Assembly: GCA_021772365.1 (NCBI GenBank)
Contig: JAJFMC010000409.1
Coordinates: 1-8,310, forward strand
Direction: 5' to 3'
Origin: Chlamydiota bacterium
GTDB lineage: Bacteria > Chlamydiota > Chlamydiia > Chlamydiales > Criblamydiaceae
DNA length: 8,310 nt
Shown: piece by piece, positions 1-6,162 of the stretch
Position numbering within the stretch: the stretch's first letter is position 1
Layout of the letters: each line of letters starts with the position of its first letter
Program-made: the position numbers and the translations under genes
The notes under the pieces: generated by a model
Databases searched by the model: none
The model's input: only the letters and a program-made list of their open reading frames with translations
What the model was told of the DNA's origin: nothing

Positions 1-8
1 TATTTATT

Positions 9-35
9 CATCCTGTTAATCCTGTCCATCCTTGT
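9..35. repeat. Three tandem 9-bp units, consensus (C/A)ATCCTGT(T/C)
   Basis: Three adjacent 9-bp units can be read directly: CATCCTGTT (9-17), AATCCTGTC (18-26) and the less exact CATCCTTGT (27-35). On the other strand they read as ACAGGAT-type units. Short arrays of this ATCCTGT type occur between genes in many unrelated bacteria; I know that only from general experience. The array lies outside any gene and next to a decayed transposase, so it may mark an old insertion or recombination point. The array may continue to the left of the window. Confidence 0.6.
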
Positions 36-230
36 AAAAAGCTTGTCTTAGATGGTTTTGCTTTCCGGTTTTTTGACATAAAAAAAGATGCATAAATTTT
101 TTATCCAGTACAGAGCCTAAAAATACAGATCATATCGCACCACACACGCCTTGAATTGATTACAATTAGTTGCTATTATCTTTTCTGTATAAATAATTAC
201 TACACCGACACATCAACAACGACACCGAAT
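36..230. other. AT-rich non-coding stretch before the transposase
   Basis: No convincing gene is visible. An open frame runs from a TTG at 156 into the transposase fragment, but the residues before Met at 231 do not look like protein: they are rich in Tyr, Thr and Asn. No good Shine-Dalgarno site precedes either start. The stretch may hold the left end of the insertion sequence, but I could not recognise a terminal inverted repeat because the other end of the element is missing from the window. Confidence 0.4.
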
Positions 231-951
231 ATGGAAAACAGTACTAAGACACAAAAACCGCACAAGCTCCGAAAGGAAATTAAGCGACTCACTGAAAGTC
301 GAGACAAAAGCAAAATCAAGAGTCGAGATAAGTCGTCTACAATCAAAAATTACCAGGACCGTCTTCGAGAAGTTGTGGAGAGCCGAGATAAATGGAAGAA
401 GAGGGTTAAGAAAGAAGAGTGGAATATTAACCAGCTAGAGAAGGAATTACGCGATCGAGAGAAAACGTTATCTAAAGTATCTGCTGAGCGAGATCAATTT
501 TTGAGGGAATTTCAAGAACTAAAAAAAAGAATAAGTAAACTTAGACAAACACAAAAAGTGCCCGGGTAGTTGGTACTCCATCTCAGTAATCTGGCTATGC
601 CTTCGATTGGTCATCTCAGGGTCTTCTCCTTTTAAAACAGCTACAAAAAACCTTAAAATCACATTTGTGGAACTACCGGAACTTCAAGGTTACTCTGCTC
701 CATCGTGTTCGACGATTAAGCGATGGATGCAGAAGGTTGGGTATTACAAGCTACATCATCTAGATATTCAAACAGGTAATTGGATGTTAGTAATTTATGC
801 TTCGATTCAACTGGGTGATCAAAAGTGTCTTGTGGTACTTGGTTGCCGCATGGATGACCTTTCAAAAGATGGGGGTATGACATTAAAAGACTTAACGCCA
901 CTTAGTATGCGCGTAGTTAGAGGGCTTACATCTGAGGTCATTGAAGGCTAA
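231..951 (+). pseudogene. Transposase remnant, frameshifted and 3'-truncated
   Basis: This is the N-terminal half of an insertion-sequence transposase in two reading frames. Part one (ATG at 231 to TAG at 567-569) is a lysine/arginine/glutamate-rich coiled coil of about 112 residues, with ESRDK/KSRDK units repeated three times. Part two is one base out of register. It can be read from about 568 (SWYSISVIWLCLRLVISG) to the stop at 949-951, and contains a helical DNA-binding-like segment (CSTIKRWMQKVGYYKL) and then LVIYASIQLGDQKCLVVLG. The latter looks like the first beta-strand of an RNase H-type core. From memory, relatives have Asp where this copy has Tyr (IYASIQ), which would remove the first catalytic residue. 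Everything after EVIEG is missing, where the sequence turns into a phosphotransferase gene on the other strand. The element is therefore almost certainly dead. The IS family was not determined. Confidence 0.75.
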
Positions 952-1332
952 ATCTGTTGCTGCTTTTTGTTCATCTATCATACCTTCTTGGTCAGGGTTT
1001 GATCCTTCCAGCCACTCGCAGATAAGCCACGGGAAAGGATAGTTTTTATTCGCTATACCTTTGCCAATAATGCTCGGGATTGCAATTGGGAGCTTCGGTC
1101 CCAGTTTAGGAAGCCAAGTCAGTTCTTTTTCGATGTTTAACGATGAACCTTCTGTTCTTGGAAGACGGATAAGCTTATCGTTTCCAAGCCGATACATAGC
1201 GTTATCGGTTCCTTCAGGACGCATGAGTTGTAGGGGTTGATTTTCCCACTTAGGAAATTGCTCTTGCAGTAGGTTCTTGATAAGCTCAGGGTTAATATCT
1301 ACTTCATCTATATGCATCTTGTTCTGAGACAT
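892..1332 (-). pseudogene. Aminoglycoside phosphotransferase family protein, C-terminal lobe lost
   Basis: The first ~128 residues match the N-terminal lobe of aminoglycoside/antibiotic phosphotransferases (APH family), kinases that use ATP or GTP to phosphorylate small molecules. Visible are a nucleotide-loop motif PEGTDNAMYRLG (39-50), the strand IRLPR (55-59), an EKEL helix glutamate and the hinge WLICEWLEG. It continues to about AATDLA at 946-948. The remaining codons to the TAA at 892-894 are antisense transposase sequence. The catalytic HxD loop and the metal-binding Asp of the C-terminal lobe are absent; family members are normally about 300 residues. The gene starts directly after the stop codon of the upstream gene (no gap), with GGAGG 8 nt before its ATG, so it was the last gene of the operon. 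The remaining lobe cannot be an active kinase. Confidence 0.8.
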
Positions 1333-2313
1333 TTAAGAACCTCCAGAAGGTGGAGATTCTAGAATTTTCCCCATTGGCGTGTCTCTTTCGTCTCCTTCAT
1401 ATCCGTGAGGGTCATTAAAAGGCATTTCTGTATAGGCCTGATTTTTATAAAACCGCACTGCATCAGGGGATGATTCTGTATGGATACTTTTGTATCCTTT
1501 CGCCTCAAGCCAAACCTCAATCCAATTTAAGAATTGACCACCAAATCCACGGCCGCGTTTATTGTCATCTACAACAATAATGCGCACGGCAGCTCTTGAT
1601 TCGGGCCATAGTTGGATGTGGGCATAACCGATGATGTCGACGCCTTCGTAGAGGATGAAGTGAATATGATCCTTGTGATTGAATGTCCACTCATAAGGAT
1701 CCTTAATTGGAACTTTGTCGAAAAAATACTTTTGTCGAAAGTTTTTTGCAGCATCCCATTCGTTAATATGTGTGCAAAAAACAAAGCGTAGCCGATTCAA
1801 CCCAGTCTTTTTGAGAACCTGATGTATGAAATTGCCTTTTCCAAGAGAATAGCCTGCAAACATGGAGTTGTTTTTCTCGAAAGAAGATTCATCTTTTAAA
1901 AGTTCGAGCTTTAGTTGTGCATATTCATCACGAACTTCAGGATGGTTTCTTAGATAATCGCGAAAGCAGAGATTAACCTCTATCTCGGGATGATTTTTTC
2001 CAAATACGTGTAGATTAACTTCAGTACCCCCTCGCTTTCTAAAGCCGTATTTCATGGGGATATTCCATTCACCTCGATATTCATAACCAAGGGGTTCAAG
2101 TTGTGTAATTGATTTCTCAGGTTCAGTAACCTCAGCTATAATATCGATTCTGGGCTTTGCAGCTAAACCAGGAATTGAAGTTGAACCAACATGATGTAGT
2201 GCCAAACAATTAGCACCTAAAGCCACTTTTATTTTTTCAGCTTCATCTTGAAACCAATTAGCCCAGGTTGGATCATAGGGTACGACCTCTATGTTTTTTC
2301 GTTCTTTGGTCAT
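1333..2313 (-). CDS. GrpB family (UPF0157) / GNAT acetyltransferase fusion protein
   Basis: A 326-residue two-domain protein. Residues 7-165 are a GrpB/UPF0157 domain of the nucleotidyltransferase fold, with the family block HHVGSTSIPGLAAKPRIDI (40-58), then a Gly/Arg/Asn-rich core (RKRGGTEVNLHVF) and the NPEVRDEYAQLK-like helix region. Residues 175-320 are a GNAT acetyltransferase domain, with the acetyl-CoA pyrophosphate loop RGRGFGG (253-259) after the strand VRIIVVDD and a C-terminal ESSPDAVRFYKNQAY segment. The GNAT half resembles aminoglycoside N-acetyltransferases in general layout; its substrate cannot be read from sequence. Its ATG overlaps the methyltransferase TGA (ATGA at 2310-2313), suggesting coupled translation, and AAGGG lies 5 nt upstream. 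The downstream phosphotransferase begins at the next base after its TAA. Both domains look intact. Confidence 0.88.
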   Translation of the reverse strand: MTKERKNIEVVPYDPTWANWFQDEAEKIKVALGANCLALHHVGSTSIPGLAAKPRIDIIAEVTEPEKSITQLEPLGYEYRGEWNIPMKYGFRKRGGTEVNLHVFGKNHPEIEVNLCFRDYLRNHPEVRDEYAQLKLELLKDESSFEKNNSMFAGYSLGKGNFIHQVLKKTGLNRLRFVFCTHINEWDAAKNFRQKYFFDKVPIKDPYEWTFNHKDHIHFILYEGVDIIGYAHIQLWPESRAAVRIIVVDDNKRGRGFGGQFLNWIEVWLEAKGYKSIHTESSPDAVRFYKNQAYTEMPFNDPHGYEGDERDTPMGKILESPPSGGS

Positions 2314-3011
2314 AACGGCCCTTTTTTTTTACATCTGACCGAAATCCAGGGATGAGTTTGGTAAGAAGTGGACTTTTGGTGGGTATCTGTCTCTAAAATC
2401 TGAAACCCTTGTTCAACTAATAGCTGTGTCAATTCATCTTCACTAACATAATTCCAAAATTTTTCAACTCCGCCATAACGATCGTCCGCTTGTAGCTCTT
2501 CTCCACTACCTTTTTTCATAGAGACATAGAAAATACCCTCAGGTTTTAAAGTGCGATATAGGTTTTCTAATACGCCTGACATTGCCTTTTTTGAGACATG
2601 CAGTAGTGAAGCAGATGCCCAGATGGCATCAATGGATTCATCGTTCAATTTCAAACTTTCAATATCGCTAACGAGAAAATTGGCTTGAGGTACAGAATTC
2701 CGTGCTATGGCAATCATTTGAGGGGAAATATCGACTCCGATAACTTCATACCCTTTATCTACAAAAAACTTGGAGTCTCTTCCAGGTCCACAGCCTAAAT
2801 CGAGAATTTTAGATTCAGGAGCAAGATATGACAAGAAAGCTTTTGCTTTCACCTCTGGCTGCAGCTTTAAAGTGTTTTCTTGGTATTCGTGAGCCGTTTG
2901 GTCATAACTTTGGCGTGTAACTTCACGGTAATCTTGCTCTCCCATAAGGGACCCCATTGAAAATAGCCCTAGTAAAATTGATTTCAATCTAATACGCATG
3001 AAATAGCCCAT
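2310..3011 (-). CDS. Class I SAM-dependent methyltransferase
   Basis: A Rossmann-fold methyltransferase. Motif I is ILDLGCGPGRD (69-79), the acidic residue that binds the SAM ribose is in VIGVDIS (D94), motif IV is DAIWASASLLHV, and the post-motif is LYRTLKPEGIFYVSMK. The substrate is unknown; the architecture is that of small-molecule methyltransferases rather than rRNA or DNA enzymes. The start is uncertain. From 3011 the protein begins MGYFMRIRLKSILLGLFSMG, which looks like a secretion signal and would be odd for a SAM enzyme. From 2945 it begins MGEQDYREVTRQSYDQTA, which is how the family usually begins; ATG 2957 also has AGGG 9 nt upstream. A TATAAT at 3027-3032 would leave only about 9 nt of leader for the 3011 start, which favours 2957 or 2945. 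It is the first gene of the leftward operon and overlaps the next gene by 4 nt. Confidence 0.88.
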   Translation of the reverse strand: MGYFMRIRLKSILLGLFSMGSLMGEQDYREVTRQSYDQTAHEYQENTLKLQPEVKAKAFLSYLAPESKILDLGCGPGRDSKFFVDKGYEVIGVDISPQMIAIARNSVPQANFLVSDIESLKLNDESIDAIWASASLLHVSKKAMSGVLENLYRTLKPEGIFYVSMKKGSGEELQADDRYGGVEKFWNYVSEDELTQLLVEQGFQILETDTHQKSTSYQTHPWISVRCKKKGPL

Positions 3012-3026
3012 ATCTTAAGCTCAATA

Positions 3027-3032
3027 ATTATA
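3027..3032 (-). promoter_or_regulatory. Candidate -10 box (TATAAT) for the methyltransferase operon
   Basis: The minus strand carries a perfect TATAAT. No good -35 is found at 17 nt (TGGATG, 3 of 6). If it is used, transcription starts near 3020, so the ATG at 3011 would be nearly leaderless. This bears on the start choice for the methyltransferase. Confidence 0.35.
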
Positions 3033-3261
3033 TGAGATATGACAGAAAACATCCAGAGACAAACGGATGGTTTTAATTAGGGGCAGTCATTTTTTGATGA
3101 GGATAGCTTCAAAAAAAATGCTAAAGTTTTTATTTTCATTAGTGGATTGACGTGTAGTTATTCAGATTTCTCTCTAAATGTGATTGGGTTTTAAAGTTTA
3201 CTGGAGCAATTGCCTAATGTGCTTTTTAAACCATTGTATTTTTCAATTAATCCATAATATA

Positions 3262-3290
3262 TTGATTATTAGTAACATTTCATATACAAT
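3262..3290 (+). promoter_or_regulatory. Candidate sigma-70-type promoter for the kinase-like gene
   Basis: TTGATT (3262-3267), a 17-nt spacer and TACAAT (3285-3290) give 4 of 6 and 5 of 6 consensus matches. The predicted start site is about 3297, some 45 nt before the ATG at 3342, a normal leader length. Other AT-rich matches exist nearby, so this is a good candidate only. Confidence 0.45.
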
Positions 3291-3341
3291 CTTGGCTTGA
3301 ATCTGAGGTTAGAGTCAGAATCCCGAAAGAAAGGAAAGCCT

Positions 3342-4505
3342 ATGAACGGTATGAATAAATTTATAATTTGCTTTACGGGTGTCATTCTTTTAGTCAGCAA
3401 CATCTTCGCCTCTGAATCTTTTAACCTCCAAACCATTGAAAGTGAAAATAACGTCCGCCAAATACGGTATACTTTTCTTTCTAAACATCTAGAAACATTA
3501 AGCAATGAAGAGATTACAACCTTGCTTTCAGAAGGAGAACCTCTACATTCTGGTTATGGAAAATCCGTAAAATTGCAGATAAACGGAATACCTGTATTTG
3601 TAAAAAAAGTTCCTTTAAATTCATTAGAAGGAAACGCTGACAATTTGAATTCCACGGCAAACCTATTTAAATTGCCCCTCTATTACCAATATGGTGTGGG
3701 GTCAGCAGGTTTCAATGTTTGGAGAGAAGTATCTGCTCATATGATGAGCACCAACTGTGTCCTCACTAACAAAACACAAAACTTTCCATTAGTCTATCAT
3801 TGACGCATTTTCGAAAATTCTGAAGGAAATGAGCCTCTTGACGAGGAGGAGTGGAAAAAATATGTTGAATATTGGGACGGTTCACAGGAAATAGGCGAAA
3901 GGGTTAGAGCAAATCATAATGCACCCGCCTATATTGCTTTATTTATCGAATATTATCCGATGACGCTTAATAAATGGCTTACTACACAACTAGCCGAAGG
4001 CTCAAATGCAATTGACACGGCAATTGAGATGGTTGAAAGTAAACTCCTGGAAACAACATTTTTTATGAATGCAAATGGGATGTTACATTTTGACGCTCAC
4101 TTTCATAATATTTTGACAGATGGTCAGCAAATCTATTTTTCTGATTTTGGTCTTACTACAAGCTTGCAATTTGCTCTTTCAAATGAAGAGCTTCAATTTT
4201 TCCAACACCATCAAAACTATGACCGTTGTTATGTAGCAACGGCGTTGACTAATTGGATCATTTCTAGATGCTTTGGAAAGGAGCAAAGTGAAGAGGTCTT
4301 GAAGGAATATGCTAATGGAAATACACCTCTATTATTACCAGAGGCCCTTACTCCATACCTTTCATCGGTAGTTAGGCGTTATGCTCCGCTTGCTTTGAGA
4401 ATGAATACTTTTTTTAAAATGCTTAGAGATAAAAGTAAGCAAACACCATACCCTGAAGAAGAACTGGAAAACCTTTGGATTGGATGTACTTCAGGCCGTC
4501 TATAG
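3342..4505 (+). pseudogene. Exported protein-kinase-like protein interrupted by in-frame TGA
   Basis: One reading frame of 387 codons is interrupted by a single TGA at 3801-3803 (codon 154). The start at 3342 is set by AAGGA 6 nt upstream. The N-terminus is a classic signal peptide: a lysine at residue 6, then a hydrophobic stretch (FIICFTGVILLVSNIFA), with likely cleavage at FAS-ES near residue 24. Kinase-fold elements follow: a glycine-loop-like GYGKSVKLQ (71-79), VFVKK with a candidate ATP-binding Lys (K88), and a C-helix Glu in WREVSAH (E129). After the stop come the catalytic loop HFDAHFHN (H249, D251, N256) and DFGL (D268). The frame stays open and coding-like on both sides of the TGA, including the ~50 codons before the next ATG at 3960, so this is one gene with a recent nonsense change. 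The TGA lies in PLVYH*RIF, where I recall Trp in relatives (a TGG-to-TGA change). Product if whole: an exported small-molecule or protein kinase; substrate unknown. Confidence 0.72.
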
Positions 4506-4591
4506 TAAGGTTTCAAGCTTTTTTATTAGCTGCTTGCTTCTAAAAGCCCTTTTCCCTTTCTCTTTTTGAAGAGCATAGAGGGAAATCTCAG
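4506..4591. other. Short convergent intergenic region, weak hairpin only
   Basis: The 86 bases between the kinase-like stop (4505) and the exonuclease stop (4592) should hold a terminator for one or both genes. The best structure is a 5-bp hairpin CTCTT/AAGAG with a TTTG loop at 4560-4573, inside looser CCCT/AGGG arms (4554-4557 and 4579-4582), without a following T-run on the plus strand. I do not call a terminator. Confidence 0.25.
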
Positions 4592-5254
4592 CTATGATAA
4601 ATTTTTCTTTTTCTTACTGATAGGGCTTAAACTACCTCGGTTACTCTTCCACTTTTCAGCATATCTTAACCAAGGCTCATCAGTGCGTTCATTGATTGGA
4701 GGGTCGTTTTCTTGCATACACCTGTAGAATTCAACTTCCTTTTGAACGAGTTCTTGGATGAGTTGTTCATCACGGTCTAACTCAAGAAGGACTCCTTGGG
4801 TGCCATCAAAACTGTAGTAGAACATCTTCTTTAGACCTGTAACAGCCAATTGGTGTTGCATCTGTATTTGATAGTGCTCGGGGATTATGCCCTGAAGTGC
4901 CATAGCATGGGTCTTTTCACCAGGGCATTTGATTTCGACGGCTTGCTCTCCATCCATTGTGATACCGTCCATGCTTGCAATGATAAAATCATGCTCAATG
5001 TGTGTAAGGACATCAGGCCACATGACGAGTCCAGTTTGTGCTTCAAATGCCTTGCGAGCCACTGGCTCCAGGTCTTTACCGCGTCTCATTGCTTGTGACT
5101 CGAAACAGGAATCTTTTATTCCCATTTTCTCTTCCCATAATTGATAGGGTGTTTTCCAAGGGGATTTTCCCATGATAATAGGAGCATCACTTGACCCAAT
5201 CTTGCTGCGTCGGAATTCCAGCCATTCATATGTGTTTTGCTGTAGGTGTTTCAT
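4592..5254 (-). CDS. YqaJ-type phage recombinase exonuclease (lambda exonuclease-like)
   Basis: A 220-residue nuclease of the YqaJ/lambda-Exo branch of the PD-(D/E)XK superfamily, which chews 5' ends of double-stranded DNA to expose 3' single strands. Family landmarks are present in order: WLEFRRSKIGSSDAPIIMG (11-29), RGKDLEP with E63, ASMDG with D96, VEIKCP with E107 and K109 (the D...ExK metal-binding core), and HYQIQMQHQL (127-136). The active site looks complete. AGGAG lies 8 nt before the ATG, inside the last codons of the upstream Bet gene; the gap between stop and start is 5 nt, so the two are co-transcribed and probably co-translated. Its partner Bet anneals the strands it exposes. 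The C-terminus ends in a basic tail. Confidence 0.93.
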   Translation of the reverse strand: MKHLQQNTYEWLEFRRSKIGSSDAPIIMGKSPWKTPYQLWEEKMGIKDSCFESQAMRRGKDLEPVARKAFEAQTGLVMWPDVLTHIEHDFIIASMDGITMDGEQAVEIKCPGEKTHAMALQGIIPEHYQIQMQHQLAVTGLKKMFYYSFDGTQGVLLELDRDEQLIQELVQKEVEFYRCMQENDPPINERTDEPWLRYAEKWKSNRGSLSPISKKKKNLS

Positions 5255-5259
5255 AATTG

Positions 5260-6009
5260 TTACTCCTTATTTTGTTGGTCTTCAATGACTTTTTTAACAT
5301 TTTGTAGTTGCTCTCTAGGAAGCTCTGAGAAAGATTCACAGCCGAAAGCTCGATTTAATCTCGACAGGAGCTGGGAACGGAATTCTTCCATCTCAGAAAG
5401 TTGCTCCTCTAGCACTTGAGCTTCTGTATCGCTTATTACATTCAATTTTTGTTTGACTTCCACTGCTGCCATTTCCTGAGACATTTCCTCTTTGGTGTAG
5501 ATTCCCGATAGTTCCGCGGGAAATGCTTTTCGTAGGGCGAGTGCTTCTGCACATTTGCCAAGCATGATATGTCCTTTGTGATGCCAAAAAACTGTAGGTT
5601 TTCCCTCTCTGGTTGTTTGGACATATTCATTCCAGAAGGCAGTAGCAGTAATCTCATGCCACTGACCATCGGGTGTCATTTTCTTGACGAAGGCTTTTGC
5701 CCACTTTAGGTTGTCGTTTTTATCGTAACCAAATTCAATATCACGACCTGGTGCATATCGACCTGTTCTATCGGCGATGAGGCGATAACCATCGATCCCC
5801 GTTTGAATTGTCATGACTTCTCTTTTCAGTGCGGAATCCCATCGCTTCACTGCAAAGATTTGCCTCATGAAGGGATCCAGTCCCGTCCTTTTGCAGGCGT
5901 GGATAAATAGTTGTAGCTCATCGTCGGAAGCATTCTTACAAAGAGTTCTTTTGATGAGTGTCATCTTGATCTTTAGGTCTTTGGTAGACTCTGTCACAAG
6001 CTCTTGCAT
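5260..6009 (-). CDS. bet: Bet/RecT-type single-strand annealing protein
   Basis: A 249-residue phage annealing protein of the Bet (lambda Beta) family. It coats exposed single strands and pairs them with complementary DNA independently of RecA. The family core is clear: LIKRTLCKNASDDELQLF (18-35), GLDPFMRQIFAVKR (43-56), MTIQTGIDGYRLIADRTGRY (66-85), and GKCAEALALRKAFPAELSGIY (151-171). A charged Glu/Gln-rich tail (177-249) replaces lambda Beta's C-terminal domain; that region usually contacts partners such as SSB. The start is chosen at 6009 because AGGAG (6018-6022) sits exactly 8 nt before it. The open frame reaches back to an ATG at 6090, but those 27 residues are low in family character and overlap the palindromic operator. 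Directly upstream of the exonuclease gene. Confidence 0.9.
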   Translation of the reverse strand: MQELVTESTKDLKIKMTLIKRTLCKNASDDELQLFIHACKRTGLDPFMRQIFAVKRWDSALKREVMTIQTGIDGYRLIADRTGRYAPGRDIEFGYDKNDNLKWAKAFVKKMTPDGQWHEITATAFWNEYVQTTREGKPTVFWHHKGHIMLGKCAEALALRKAFPAELSGIYTKEEMSQEMAAVEVKQKLNVISDTEAQVLEEQLSEMEEFRSQLLSRLNRAFGCESFSELPREQLQNVKKVIEDQQNKE

Positions 6010-6037
6010 TTTCATATCTCCTATTTTTGGTTGGAAA

Positions 6038-6064
6038 TCATCAATATGATGACACATGTCATCA
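6038..6064. promoter_or_regulatory. Palindromic operator with three TCATC half-sites
   Basis: Two overlapping inverted repeats can be read directly. TCATCA-ATA-TGATGA covers 6038-6052, and GATGACA-CA-TGTCATC, a perfect 7-bp inverted repeat with 2-bp centre, covers 6048-6063. Three half-sites of the same TCATC word therefore lie about 10 bp apart, one helical turn. They sit between the -35 box and the start of the leftward Bet gene and upstream of the divergent HTH gene, where a phage-type repressor would bind. The HTH protein encoded beside it is the natural candidate ligand; this is inference. Confidence 0.6.
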
Positions 6065-6074
6065 ATTATGTCAA
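6045..6074 (-). promoter_or_regulatory. bet: Candidate promoter of the Bet-exonuclease operon
   Basis: The minus strand has a perfect -35 box TTGACA (6069-6074). A -10 at 16-17 nt is poor (TCATCA or CATCAT) and overlaps the operator half-sites. The predicted start site is about 30 nt before the ATG at 6009. The strong -35 with a -10 inside a palindrome fits a repressible promoter. Confidence 0.45.
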
Positions 6075-6162
6075 GATTAATGGTGATCATAGATGTTACG
6101 TTTGTAAAAATTATGATTACTATGCTATCCTTGGCTTTTTCATATGTAGTGGAGTTTTCCTG

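Larger units (their letters stand above)
3012..3341. other. Divergent intergenic region between methyltransferase operon and kinase-like gene
   Basis: About 330 AT-rich bases with no credible gene on either strand. It contains a leftward -10 element next to the methyltransferase, a rightward promoter near 3262-3290 and the ribosome site of the kinase-like gene (AAGGA at 3331-3335, 6 nt before ATG 3342). The middle part (about 3060-3230) shows only poly-A/T runs and no clear structure. Confidence 0.5.

Noticed and set aside
156..230. N-terminal extension of the transposase fragment from a TTG start
   Set aside because: The residues are low-complexity and Tyr/Thr-rich, with no ribosome site; the coiled coil starts naturally at ATG 231.
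281..400. Tandem DNA repeat around the ESRDK units
   Set aside because: The similarity is at codon level within a heptad-like coiled coil; spacing is irregular, so it reflects protein structure.
3960..4505. Separate 181-residue gene starting at ATG 3960
   Set aside because: The frame is open and protein-like from just after TGA 3801, no ribosome site precedes 3960, and the kinase motifs complete those of the upstream part.
4554..4582. Intrinsic terminator between the convergent genes
   Set aside because: The stem is only 5 bp with bulged outer arms, and no T-run follows.
4850..5144. Plus-strand open frames opposite the exonuclease gene
   Set aside because: They are shadows of the well-supported minus-strand gene, without ribosome sites or protein character.
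6010..6090. 27-residue extension of Bet starting at ATG 6090
   Set aside because: It runs through the palindromic operator, and an ideal AGGAG sits 8 nt before ATG 6009.
6004..6162. N-terminal extension of the HTH protein
   Set aside because: It would overlap the Bet start on the other strand and the operator; GGAG at 6151-6154 fixes the start at 6163.
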